Notes under the pieces: generated by a model
Databases searched by the model: none
Told to the model about the DNA's origin: nothing
Seen by the model: only the letters and a program-made list of their open reading frames with translations
Program-made: the position numbers and the translations under genes
Origin: Sphingobacterium sp. UGAL515B_05
Lineage (GTDB): Bacteria > Bacteroidota > Bacteroidia > Sphingobacteriales > Sphingobacteriaceae
Direction: 5' to 3'
Assembly (NCBI RefSeq): GCF_033097525.1
Contig: NZ_CP109907.1
Location: 5,332,001 to 5,396,000, forward strand
Length of the DNA: 64,000 nt
Part shown: positions 23,758 through 32,214 of the stretch, one piece after another
How the letters are laid out: each line of letters opens with the position of its first letter
Position numbering within the stretch: position 1 is the first letter of the stretch

Positions 23758-24447
23758 ATGACGATTGACAAAAATGAGTTCCGCAAATTTGCGGTAGGGC
23801 ATTGTTATGTCCAAAAAGATCTGGTAGATCATTATATTTCAGGTATCGAGCAGTCACGCATTCCGCTGGCCATGACGCCGTATATCACCGAAGAACGCGA
23901 ATTGCGCGTATCGCAGATGGACGTATTTTCCAGATTGATGATTGACCGTATTATCTTTATGGGCGCTGCTGTAGAATCCAACATCGCCAATATCGTACAA
24001 GCCCAGCTGTTATTCCTTCAATCTGTTGACCCAAAAAAAGATATACAACTGTATATCAACTCTCCCGGAGGCGAAGTTTACGCGGGATTAGGTATTTATG
24101 ATACGATGCAATTGATCAGCCCGGATGTTGCAACGATCTGTACCGGCATGGCACTCTCCTTTGGTGCGATATTACTCTGCGGCGGTGCTGCCGGCAAACG
24201 TAGCGCGCTGGAACACGCAAGGGTGATGCTTCATCAGCCGCTTGGCGGTGTACAGGGACAGGCTTCGGACATCGAAATTACGGCCAATCAAGTACTGAAA
24301 ATCAAGAAAGAGCTGAACGATATTATTGCCAAACACAGTGGACAGAGTTATCAACGTGTACATGATGTCAGCGACCGGGATCACTGGATGGTTGCTGCAG
24401 AAGCCAAAGAATTTGGAATTATTGACGACGTATTAATCTCGCGATGA
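23758..24447 (+). CDS. ClpP-family serine protease (second ClpP paralogue)
   Basis: This 229-residue protein matches the ATP-dependent Clp protease proteolytic subunit. The catalytic triad is present: Ser134 in GMALSFGA, His159 in VMLHQP and Asp208 in SDRDHW. YINSPGGEVYAGLGIYDTM and AAEAKEFGIIDDV are also typical. It differs from the usual core in details (MALSFG rather than MAASMG) and lies in a sigma factor operon instead of beside clpX and tig, so it is probably a specialised paralogue. It would need a Clp ATPase from elsewhere. A strong terminator follows. Confidence 0.85.
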   Translation: MTIDKNEFRKFAVGHCYVQKDLVDHYISGIEQSRIPLAMTPYITEERELRVSQMDVFSRLMIDRIIFMGAAVESNIANIVQAQLLFLQSVDPKKDIQLYINSPGGEVYAGLGIYDTMQLISPDVATICTGMALSFGAILLCGGAAGKRSALEHARVMLHQPLGGVQGQASDIEITANQVLKIKKELNDIIAKHSGQSYQRVHDVSDRDHWMVAAEAKEFGIIDDVLISR

Positions 24448-24471
24448 TAAGCAAATTTATGGACAATTTCG

Positions 24472-24515
24472 AACGGGCTATTGACAAACTATTGTCAATA
24501 GCCCGTTTAACTTTG
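24472..24515 (+). terminator. Strong terminator overlapping a candidate promoter
   Basis: AACGGGCTATTGACAA pairs perfectly with TTGTCAATAGCCCGTT around ACTA (24472-24507). TAACTTTG at 24508-24515 immediately after it matches the -7 promoter consensus and could start the VOC gene transcript, although no good -33 is seen. Confidence 0.85.
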
Positions 24516-24538
24516 TTATCAATAAAATTTATATCAGC

Positions 24539-24949
24539 ATGAAACTAACATCCATTCGACTGATTGCAAACGACATTCAGCAGTCCGTCAGATTCTATGA
24601 AGAAATCCTTGGGCTCACCGCACAATGGTTTACACCAGATTTTGCCGAGCTTTCCACCAGTTCGATTACCCTAGCTATAGGAAGTACTCGCACGATGCAA
24701 ATGTTTAGTGACAGCCTCACTACTTTTGGCAACATGGCCCCCATTATTATTGAATTTTTAGTTGAAAATGTAGATCATGAATATATTCGGATCAAAAATA
24801 GTGCTTCAAAAATCATTCAGGAACCGACAACAATGCCTTGGGGTAATCGCTCATTGCTTTTTTGTGATCCCGATGGTAACATGCTTAACTTTTTCACTCC
24901 GCTGAGCCCTGAGGCGATCAAAAAATTTGGCGTAGAAGCCACGAACTAA
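24539..24949 (+). CDS. VOC (glyoxalase/dioxygenase superfamily) protein
   Basis: This 136-residue protein has the paired beta-alpha-beta-beta-beta pattern of the vicinal oxygen chelate fold: IRLIANDIQQSVRFYEEILGLTAQWF at the start and RSLLFCDPDGNMLNFFTPL at the end. Members include glyoxalases, dioxygenases and resistance proteins; metal ligands cannot be assigned securely here. It is cytoplasmic and forms a single-gene unit. Confidence 0.8.
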   Translation: MKLTSIRLIANDIQQSVRFYEEILGLTAQWFTPDFAELSTSSITLAIGSTRTMQMFSDSLTTFGNMAPIIIEFLVENVDHEYIRIKNSASKIIQEPTTMPWGNRSLLFCDPDGNMLNFFTPLSPEAIKKFGVEATN

Positions 24950-25032
24950 TCCGCTCACATGACAAGATACTAAAGTCTAAAAAATAGTATCTTGTCTTCA
25001 TTAATCGAAATTTAACAGCTATTGTTCAGCTC

Positions 25033-26133
25033 ATGGCCCTTATTAAAGATATATATACACGGGAATTTTATCAGTTTATTGCCGATCAGTTCCACCGCGT
25101 TGACAACAATTTTAACAGAGAACAGTTTATCAAACGCATTTTTTCAGACAGTTTTCATGAAATGGAATGGAAACAGCGTACAAAACACAGCACAGCGGCC
25201 TTGCACGAATTTATGCCGGCATCTTTTCCCGAAGCAGCAGCCTTACTAACACAAGTGGTGGAACAGTTCCTAGAAACGAAGCATCCGGGAGGCCTTGAAT
25301 ATGTTATTTTTCCGGACTATATAGAAACTTACGGTATCGGAGATTTTGAAACAGCTGTACAGTCATTTGAAATCGTCACGAGATTTATAACCTGCGAATT
25401 TGCCGTTCGTCCATTTATTATCAACTATGGATCTCGTATGATCGCGGAAATGGAAAGATGGTCTAAAAGCCCACATTCTCAGGTTCGACGCCTTGCAAGT
25501 GAAGGATCGAGGCCCCGACTCCCCTGGGCGATGGCAATTCCATCGTTAAAAAACGACCCTTCCCCTATCCTGCCCATCCTCCAAAACCTCCATAATGACC
25601 CATCCGAGAGCGTCAGAAGAAGTGTAGCCAACAATCTCAACGATATTGCCAAAGATCATCCCCATCTCGTTCTGACTATTGCCCAGCAATGGAATGGCAT
25701 CAGTAAAAATACAGATGCCATCATCAAACATGGCTGCCGCACCTTACTCAAACAAGGGCATCCAGCGATTCTAAACTTTTATGGACTGGATAGTAGTGAT
25801 TTTCATATTAGGAATCTCAGCATCCATACACCGGCGGTTAAAATAGGTGAACACCTTATTTTTTCCTTTGAAATTGAGAATGGAAGCAGCAGCGCCAGGT
25901 CATTACGTTTGGAGTATGGATTATATTATCAAAAGTCAAATGGTCAGCTATCTCGAAAGGTTTTTAAAATTAGCGAACGAACTTATCAGGGGGCCGAAAT
26001 AAACCGTATCGAGCGAAAGCAATCTTTTAAATTGATTACTACCCGAAAATTCTATGCAGGGAAACATAAAATTTCAATTATCGTTAATGGGCAAGAAACG
26101 GTTCAACAGGAATTTGAGCTATTGCACAATTAA
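25033..26133 (+). CDS. DNA alkylation repair protein, AlkC-like
   Basis: This 366-residue protein has a HEAT-like helical repeat domain (about 1-240) with the alkylation-repair glycosylase pattern: GDFETAVQSFEIVTRFITCEFAVRPF near 110-135, ASEGSRPRLPW at about 155-165, and ESVRRSVANNLNDIAKDHP around 195-215. The C-terminal ~110 residues are beta-rich (HIRNLSIHTPAVKIGEHLIFSFEIEN onward) and match the immunoglobulin-like domain of AlkC rather than AlkD. AlkC excises N3- and N7-alkylated bases. It is probably a single gene. Confidence 0.82.
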   Translation: MALIKDIYTREFYQFIADQFHRVDNNFNREQFIKRIFSDSFHEMEWKQRTKHSTAALHEFMPASFPEAAALLTQVVEQFLETKHPGGLEYVIFPDYIETYGIGDFETAVQSFEIVTRFITCEFAVRPFIINYGSRMIAEMERWSKSPHSQVRRLASEGSRPRLPWAMAIPSLKNDPSPILPILQNLHNDPSESVRRSVANNLNDIAKDHPHLVLTIAQQWNGISKNTDAIIKHGCRTLLKQGHPAILNFYGLDSSDFHIRNLSIHTPAVKIGEHLIFSFEIENGSSSARSLRLEYGLYYQKSNGQLSRKVFKISERTYQGAEINRIERKQSFKLITTRKFYAGKHKISIIVNGQETVQQEFELLHN

Positions 26134-26251
26134 CGGAAAATAAGAAACAAACGAAGGGCTTTCGTGTTCTACTAGAAACAACAGGATATGCGCTGGATAA
26201 GTTATTTCCAGCGTATATATGGTAAGTTCTTATACTGATATGAAGTCTGTT

Positions 26252-27793
26252 ATGAAGAAAATTCTCTTAATCTTTTTTGTCTTACTTATCCTATTTATCA
26301 TTGCGCTTCTAATTAGAACGCTGACTTACCCGTTTACCCGTGTCAAAAAATCTGCTGCAGCGCCTGTGCAACCAGCGGTCAATGATAGCATTGTTGCCCG
26401 ATTTGCCGGCGGCATCAAAATAGCCACAATCTCTATCGGCGACTCGACATTATTTAATCATGTTCCTTTTGAAGAACTTAATACTTACATCAGGCACAAT
26501 TTTCCACTGATCTATCGCTCCCTGGAAACCTATACCGTCAATGGCCATGCGTTAGTCATTCGACTCAAGGGAAGCGACAATAGCTTACTTCCGCTACTCT
26601 TTCTTTCGCATATGGATGTGGTACCTCCAGGTTCTGCTGCTATAAAAAACAACGATTCAACGCTATTTCAGCCTAGAGAGCAGGCTGTACCGCCCGTTAG
26701 TGAAATAGCTGAAGAATGGGACTATGCTCCTTTTTCGGGGGCAGTAGCCAAGGGCCGCATTTATGGCCGCGGAGCCTTAGACATGAAAGGCATGCTCTTC
26801 TCCTTACTTGAAGCTACGGAACAGTTGGTTCGAGAACAGGTACAGCCGAAGCGGGATATCTACCTCGCTTTTGGTTTTGATGAAGAAGTTGGTGGCGTAC
26901 GGGGCGCGGCCAAAATCGCAGACTACTTCAAAGAAAAGGGCCTTAAATTCGAAGCCGTTTATGACGAGGGTGGACTCATTCTGGAGAAGGGCTCGGTCAA
27001 GGGAATCAGCTCCGATGTAGCTTTGATCGGTTGCGCGGAGAAGGGATTTTTATCCCTGAAAATTAAGGTTAAAGGTCTTGGTGGGCACTCTTCGATGCCG
27101 CCAACAACGAGTGCAATTGGTAAAGCAGCAGTCATCATGCAACGCTTAGAAAATCACCAGATGAAAGCACAGATCAGCCCTATTATCCAAAACTTTTTTC
27201 AACAGGTCGGTGGTAGTATGTCTTTTACCTCCCGTTTTGCGATCGCTAATCGCTGGATTATGGAGCCTTTACTTCTGGCTCAACTAACGAAAAACCATTC
27301 GACTAATGCCCTCGTGCGAACAACTACGGCACTGACGATGATGAAAGGCAGCGACGCCCCCAATGTACTTTCACCTGAAGTTGAATTTGTTGTCAATTTT
27401 AGGCTACTGCCTGAAAACAGCCTACAGGAAGTTCGGCATCATGTCGAGCAGGCTACAAGCGGGTTTGATGTTGAAATCGAACAGGTCGACAATGCCCGAG
27501 AAGCATCCAAAGTCTCACCAACAGACGTTAAAGCCTATAAGATGATGGAAGCTTCAATCCGCAGGATGTACCCTGATCTTATTGTTACGCCTTACCTGAC
27601 CGTTGGCGGAACCGACGCTATCAAATACCAAAATCTCAGTGATCATATTTATCGCTTTATGCCCATTAAAATTAATCACGCTGAACAGCAGAGTATGCAT
27701 AGTACCAATGAATACATTAGCATTGAAAACTACCTGAAGATGATAGACTATTTTTACTACATTATGCGCCACTACGACGATGAAACCGTTTAA
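26252..27793 (+). CDS. M20-family metallopeptidase, membrane anchored
   Basis: This 513-residue protein has an N-terminal membrane anchor (MKKILLIFFVLLILFII) and an M20 peptidase domain: zinc-binding LSHMDVVP, GRIYGRGALDMKGM, the catalytic DEEVGG and the GLGGHSSMPP dimerisation region. It resembles the PM20D1/carboxypeptidase S branch, which cleaves or conjugates N-acyl amino acids. Met at 26252 is preferred; in-frame Met codons exist at 26219 and 26240. The stop is 2 bp before the Crp/Fnr gene, so they are co-transcribed. It is probably anchored facing the periplasm. Confidence 0.83.
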   Translation: MKKILLIFFVLLILFIIALLIRTLTYPFTRVKKSAAAPVQPAVNDSIVARFAGGIKIATISIGDSTLFNHVPFEELNTYIRHNFPLIYRSLETYTVNGHALVIRLKGSDNSLLPLLFLSHMDVVPPGSAAIKNNDSTLFQPREQAVPPVSEIAEEWDYAPFSGAVAKGRIYGRGALDMKGMLFSLLEATEQLVREQVQPKRDIYLAFGFDEEVGGVRGAAKIADYFKEKGLKFEAVYDEGGLILEKGSVKGISSDVALIGCAEKGFLSLKIKVKGLGGHSSMPPTTSAIGKAAVIMQRLENHQMKAQISPIIQNFFQQVGGSMSFTSRFAIANRWIMEPLLLAQLTKNHSTNALVRTTTALTMMKGSDAPNVLSPEVEFVVNFRLLPENSLQEVRHHVEQATSGFDVEIEQVDNAREASKVSPTDVKAYKMMEASIRRMYPDLIVTPYLTVGGTDAIKYQNLSDHIYRFMPIKINHAEQQSMHSTNEYISIENYLKMIDYFYYIMRHYDDETV

Positions 27794-27795
27794 CC

Positions 27796-28368
27796 ATGGA
27801 CAATCTCCGAAATTACATTCACGCACTGGTTGATTTTTCGACGGATAGCTGGCACTTACTACAGCCAACATTGACATTGCGCAACTTCAAAAAAAATGAT
27901 TTGCTGCTAGAACAGGGGAAAGTTTGCAATTCGCTCTTTTTTATCGATAAAGGCTATTGTAGAAGTTATTATGTTATAGACGGAACCGTCAAAAACATCG
28001 GATTCTTCTTTGAAAACGATATTGCCACCAACATTCAAAGTTTTGGCAGCGGCAAGAAATCAGAATTTAACATTGTTGCTTGTGAGAACTTAACGGCTAT
28101 TATTTTCGATAAGACAAAACTCTTTGAACTCGCAATGAAAGTCACGGAAATAGAGCGGTTGGGACGGCATTGCATCAGGCAGTTTGCCTCGCGACAGGAA
28201 GAGTTTGCTAATCTATTTATATGCTATTCGGCTGCTGAACGGTTGTCTTATCTAGAAAGAAAATACCCTGAAATCCTACAACGTGTGCCCCTTTCTCAAT
28301 TGGCTTCCTTTTTGGGGGTAGCTCGAGAAACCCTAAGCAGAATTCGTCGAAGAAGGCTAAACTCTTGA
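27796..28368 (+). CDS. Crp/Fnr-family transcriptional regulator
   Basis: This 190-residue protein has a cyclic-nucleotide-binding-like beta roll (about 20-120, with LEQGKVCNSLFFIDKGYCRSYY) and a C-terminal helix-turn-helix (VPLSQLASFLGVARETLSRIRRRRL). It belongs to the Bacteroidota Crp/Fnr group; residues for cAMP binding are not all conserved, so the ligand is uncertain. It is translated 2 bp after the M20 peptidase gene. A perfect CRP-type palindrome lies 5 bp after its stop, ahead of the SnoaL-like gene, its probable target. Confidence 0.85.
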   Translation: MDNLRNYIHALVDFSTDSWHLLQPTLTLRNFKKNDLLLEQGKVCNSLFFIDKGYCRSYYVIDGTVKNIGFFFENDIATNIQSFGSGKKSEFNIVACENLTAIIFDKTKLFELAMKVTEIERLGRHCIRQFASRQEEFANLFICYSAAERLSYLERKYPEILQRVPLSQLASFLGVARETLSRIRRRRLNS

Positions 28369-28373
28369 CATTA

Positions 28374-28389
28374 TGTGACGATTGTCACA
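28374..28389. promoter_or_regulatory. CRP-like operator TGTGA-N6-TCACA
   Basis: TGTGACGATTGTCACA matches the Escherichia coli CRP consensus half-sites exactly with a 6-bp spacer. It lies between the Crp/Fnr gene and the SnoaL-like gene, 55 bp before the latter's start codon. Confidence 0.75.
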
Positions 28390-28443
28390 GGTTAGAATAA
28401 TTTCATTTTAGGAACTTTGTGTAATTAAACAAAGATAAAAGAT

Positions 28444-28860
28444 ATGAAAACAGGTAATAATGCACTCTTGGATTTTGAAAAATTTATGGCTGCCCGGTTA
28501 AAAGCCTCAACAGATTTTGTGGAAGGCCATTTTGACTCCCTAAAAGATATTTCTGTCTCAAATGAGCCTGCAACAATTTTTCCACCCAATGGAATATACA
28601 TTTCTGGAGTATCCCAGGTCAATGATTTTAATCGAAAAGGAGCTTCCAATTTTCTTCCGCGTGCACAAAACAAATTTGAAGTGATCCATCAAGATGCAAG
28701 CGATACGCTAGCCTACTGGACGGGTATACAACGTTCGTCCGTCAACGTAAAAGGGCAAGATACCGTGGTGATTTTCAATCTCAGAATCACCGAAATCTTC
28801 AGAAAAGAGCAGGGTATCTGGAAACTTATGCATCGACATGCCGATAAACTTGCCGAATAG
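28444..28860 (+). CDS. SnoaL/NTF2-like protein
   Basis: This 138-residue protein has the pattern of a DUF4440/SnoaL-like NTF2 fold: an N-terminal helix (FEKFMAARLKASTDFVEGHFDSL), a central stretch with FLPRAQNKFEVIHQDASDTLAYWTGIQ and the C-terminal strands VVIFNLRITEIFRKEQGIWKLMHRHAD. Such proteins act as small enzymes or ligand-binding proteins; the function is not predictable. It is preceded by a CRP-like palindrome and probably controlled by the upstream Crp/Fnr regulator. Confidence 0.75.
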   Translation: MKTGNNALLDFEKFMAARLKASTDFVEGHFDSLKDISVSNEPATIFPPNGIYISGVSQVNDFNRKGASNFLPRAQNKFEVIHQDASDTLAYWTGIQRSSVNVKGQDTVVIFNLRITEIFRKEQGIWKLMHRHADKLAE

Positions 28861-28980
28861 TCTAAATGGCCTAGGGAGCAGCAGTTTATTTATAGATCGC
28901 TATGCTGTATATCCTCTGCTCCTTACGGTCAGTACTCAAAATTGATCGGCTGTGTGCAGCAATGGTCATCTAGCAATTCC

Positions 28981-29709
28981 CTACGATTTGAGTCCAGCCT
29001 CGCTGGTTGATCCCTTGAATTTCTTGTTCCAAAAAAGCAATAAAATAATAAACAGTATAAATAATAACAGGGTGACTAAATTTGTCTTCCCCAACAGTGC
29101 GTGCAAAGTTGCTGGAGCTATAATTGAATTGGTTCTTATGGTGGAGAAAGTCAATACAAATGAAAAGACAATACACAAAAGCACAAATCCGGCAAAGCCA
29201 CCAAATTGGCTGAAATTATCAAAAATTAAAAGATGCCAAATCGCCCAAAACATTCCCGTTATCACACTTTTAATGGGCCATTTTATTTCACCTAGACTGT
29301 CATTCAAATAGCCCCGCCAAGTAAATTCCTCCATGATATCATACAGCAATGTAAACAGGCAGAACAACAGTGCCCAAACGTGCTCATCGACACCGTAATT
29401 ATTTTTGAATCCATAAATACCATATCCTGCGAATAAAAAGAATGGAAACAAAAGTGACTTTGTTTTATTAGGGCCAAAAAGTGTAACGGTGGAAACGACT
29501 TTTGACAAAGCATAAAAAAATGCCGAGATAATCAGAATCATAAATCCGTGATTCATATTCCAGGGCAATGGAAAACTGAAAACATCTTTCATAGCCATCT
29601 GGAAAATATTAGGAAGCTTCCGTATGGCAAAAGTTCCCACCATCAGCAATACGTAAAATAATGCGATATGCAACCAATTCGTCTTTTTTATGCTTTCAAT
29701 AATATTCAT
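28981..29709 (-). CDS. CPBP-family intramembrane glutamic protease
   Basis: This 242-residue membrane protein has about seven hydrophobic segments and the CPBP (Abi) motifs: EEFTWRGYL (Glu127, Glu128, Arg132) and FWAIWHLLIF (His159). These match the Rce1-like catalytic residues. The family cleaves membrane substrates or acts in bacteriocin immunity. It is a single gene; no peptide precursor is seen nearby. Confidence 0.85.
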   Translation of the reverse strand: MNIIESIKKTNWLHIALFYVLLMVGTFAIRKLPNIFQMAMKDVFSFPLPWNMNHGFMILIISAFFYALSKVVSTVTLFGPNKTKSLLFPFFLFAGYGIYGFKNNYGVDEHVWALLFCLFTLLYDIMEEFTWRGYLNDSLGEIKWPIKSVITGMFWAIWHLLIFDNFSQFGGFAGFVLLCIVFSFVLTFSTIRTNSIIAPATLHALLGKTNLVTLLLFILFIILLLFWNKKFKGSTSEAGLKS

Positions 29710-29840
29710 ACACTATTTATTAGTCTATTGTCCCTATAGCAACTGTTCTTTGTTTAGTAACGGCTACAAAATTTGAAGTCGCGAACTTCCAAAAAAACCA
29801 CGAAAGCAGGTTTGCATTCAAAAGTAGAAATTAATCGGCA

Positions 29841-30457
29841 TTAAAGCCATTCACGTATTTTTTTTGTGCACAAAATCCACGTCAAAAAACCATAGAGCAG
29901 AATTGGTAAGATATACATCTCCAAAGGATATGGCTGTAGAATTGGATTGAACTCCACTAAAATTTTGGTCTCCCTGCTGCTTTGCAAGAGCATGTACATC
30001 AAGGTAGAAACAACCATGGATGAGGAACTTGCAAAAAAGAGTGTGAGCAGTAGGACAGTAATGTGTAGGTATCCGGTAGCTCTTTGAAAGATTTGATCGG
30101 ATATACCAGTGCAGGAAAAAGATTATAGCCTTTAAATACAATGAGGATACCTGTAAAAAATGAGATCCGCACGATACTTCTTTTGACCACTTGTGCCCTG
30201 GGCGTATCAAATCTACCGGTAATAGCCCATTGTTCTTTGGTTTTTATTGTATCAAAATTAGTCTCTTTTTCCGCTTCTCGCTGGTTAAGCACATATATTG
30301 CTGCTGTCAACTCCTCGGTGGTCAACTGTCGACCTTTTAATTCAATCTCGGCAGCTTCAAGCACAGAAGGCTCATAGTGATCGGGATTGTCTACCACAGA
30401 CAACAACTGATCCGTCGACCAAGTTTTATAAAGTTCAGCAAAATTATTTTCGGACAT
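29841..30457 (-). pseudogene. Membrane protein gene broken by a one-base frameshift
   Basis: The first part (30457 down to about 30120) encodes a soluble N-terminus (MSENNFAELYKTWSTDQLL, then a helical repeat) and a first membrane segment (RISFFTGILIVF). The natural continuation lies in another frame and ends at TAA 29841-29843: it encodes two further membrane segments (YLHITVLLLTLFFASSSSMV and YILPILLYGFLTWILC) and a basic end KKIREWL. Restoring one base in the A5/T5 run at 30115-30119 would join them into about 205 residues. This is either a real frameshift, an assembly error or slippage. In the as-written sequence the protein stops at 29999. Confidence 0.65.
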
Positions 30458-30776
30458 TGGCTTTCATTGCTATATTGTTCTCGTTCAGAGAGAAATAAAT
30501 CACGATATTTCTAAAATAAATTTATAGAAACATACGCTATAAATCAAGCCTAAATACACGACAAAATTTGTCTATAAAACACATAAATAAGAACAATATT
30601 CCAACAGGGCTACCGTCGCTTCATAAACTAAGCTTTGCCATATTTACAGTAATAATTTGTATCTTTCAGTAACAATTTGGTACATACAATTGATACATGC
30701 CACAAGGTGATAAGTAATCGAAAGGCTTCTCCAAATACCCACGATAGATACCAACATCAACAGTACTAAAACGTTT

Positions 30777-31925
30777 ATGAATATGTTGTCAAAATCCTTC
30801 ACAATTCTTTTAGGCACCTTATTGCTACTACATAGTCCTTCACTAAAAGGACAGTATCTTGAATCCGTTAAAACTGACAATAAACTAAAAACTTGGCTCG
30901 ATACCACTATCAATCAACTGGCTACAGATTACCTCTCGAACGAACACACCTACAGTGTATCGATCGGAATTTATACCAAGGGAAAAAAAATCGCATACAA
31001 CTACAGTAAAGAAAAGCTACCAAAGGCCAATAACTATTACAACGTTGGATCGGTAGCGAAAACCTTTGTAGCCGCTTTACTTGCACAAGCAGTCATTGAG
31101 AAGAAAATCAACCTAGATGACGATATCCGTAAATACTTACCCGGAAACTATCCCAATTTGCAATACGACGGCCATGGAATCCTTGTTAAGCATCTTGCAA
31201 ATCATACTTCAGCACTTCCAAAGACTTTCAGATTGCTTTCTACCAAAGCTGCCGATAGTTTAAAGAGACTCACTATTCCACAACAGGTAGACTACCTTGG
31301 AAATTATAGTCGTGACAGCCTATTCAACGACCTGAGGAAAGCCGAGCTGGACAGTACTCCAGGCACAAAATTCAGCTACAATAGCATGGCTGTAATGGTA
31401 CTTGTTGCGCTGTTGGAAAATAGCTATAAGAATTCCTATGAACATCTTATCAGCGCATATCTGAAGAGGCACCTTGGCATGTACCATACAATCCCCTACC
31501 TGAATGAGTTGCAAAAAAACGACATTGTACAAGGCCATAATAATAAAGGTCAGCCTGTTCCATTTGCCAATTTGAGGGGATTTTACTTTGGTCCAACAAT
31601 GAATTCAACGATCAATGATATGTTAACCTACATCGAAGCCAACCTCAAATTAAAGGATAAAGCCCTTCGTCTAACACATCAACTGACCTATGGAAAAGAC
31701 GATGGATTTGGTATGGGGCTCGGTTGGATGATCAATCGTGATGAACGTGGTGCCCGCTATTTCTATCACGATGGGAATACTAAAATAGGCTATAATACCT
31801 TATGTGTGCTGTATTCGACATACAATTATGGCATCGTCATTATTGTCAACGATACCGTTGATCAACACATGGTGGGTGAACTTGAAAATGCCATCAGACA
31901 TCAGTTTTTAATGCGTAATCAATGA
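30777..31925 (+). CDS. Serine hydrolase of the beta-lactamase/PBP class C fold
   Basis: This 382-residue secreted protein has a signal peptide (about 1-26) and the class C beta-lactamase-like motifs: SVAK (Ser92, Lys95), YNS at about 201-203 and HDGN near residue 326. It fits the AmpC/esterase-like serine hydrolases, which act as peptidases, esterases or lactamases. No specific substrate can be inferred. It lies alone, well separated from its neighbours. Confidence 0.82.
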   Translation: MNMLSKSFTILLGTLLLLHSPSLKGQYLESVKTDNKLKTWLDTTINQLATDYLSNEHTYSVSIGIYTKGKKIAYNYSKEKLPKANNYYNVGSVAKTFVAALLAQAVIEKKINLDDDIRKYLPGNYPNLQYDGHGILVKHLANHTSALPKTFRLLSTKAADSLKRLTIPQQVDYLGNYSRDSLFNDLRKAELDSTPGTKFSYNSMAVMVLVALLENSYKNSYEHLISAYLKRHLGMYHTIPYLNELQKNDIVQGHNNKGQPVPFANLRGFYFGPTMNSTINDMLTYIEANLKLKDKALRLTHQLTYGKDDGFGMGLGWMINRDERGARYFYHDGNTKIGYNTLCVLYSTYNYGIVIIVNDTVDQHMVGELENAIRHQFLMRNQ

Positions 31926-32214
31926 CAAGTTTAATCTCCATCTTCGGCAGAAAAGAAGGGGTAAAATTAAGTCACCATTAAAAAAATATGTACTTATGTT
32001 TAAATCAATAAAAAATAAAATTAAAACAATAAGAGTAATAATAAATTATCCCAAAATTTTATTAATTTTCGGAAACTAACCAATGTGGAAATCGGTGAAT
32101 GTTTATTTTTTTAACTAAAGAAAGGAGGCAAACAAAACAACGACGATGAGAACCGCTTGAAAAACCAAGCACAATTAAATTAATGATTCATTCACAAATC
32201 TTAAAAACTAAGTT

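Noticed and set aside
28952..29311. Plus-strand frame opposite the CPBP protease
   Set aside because: Antisense to a gene with intact EExxxR and His motifs.
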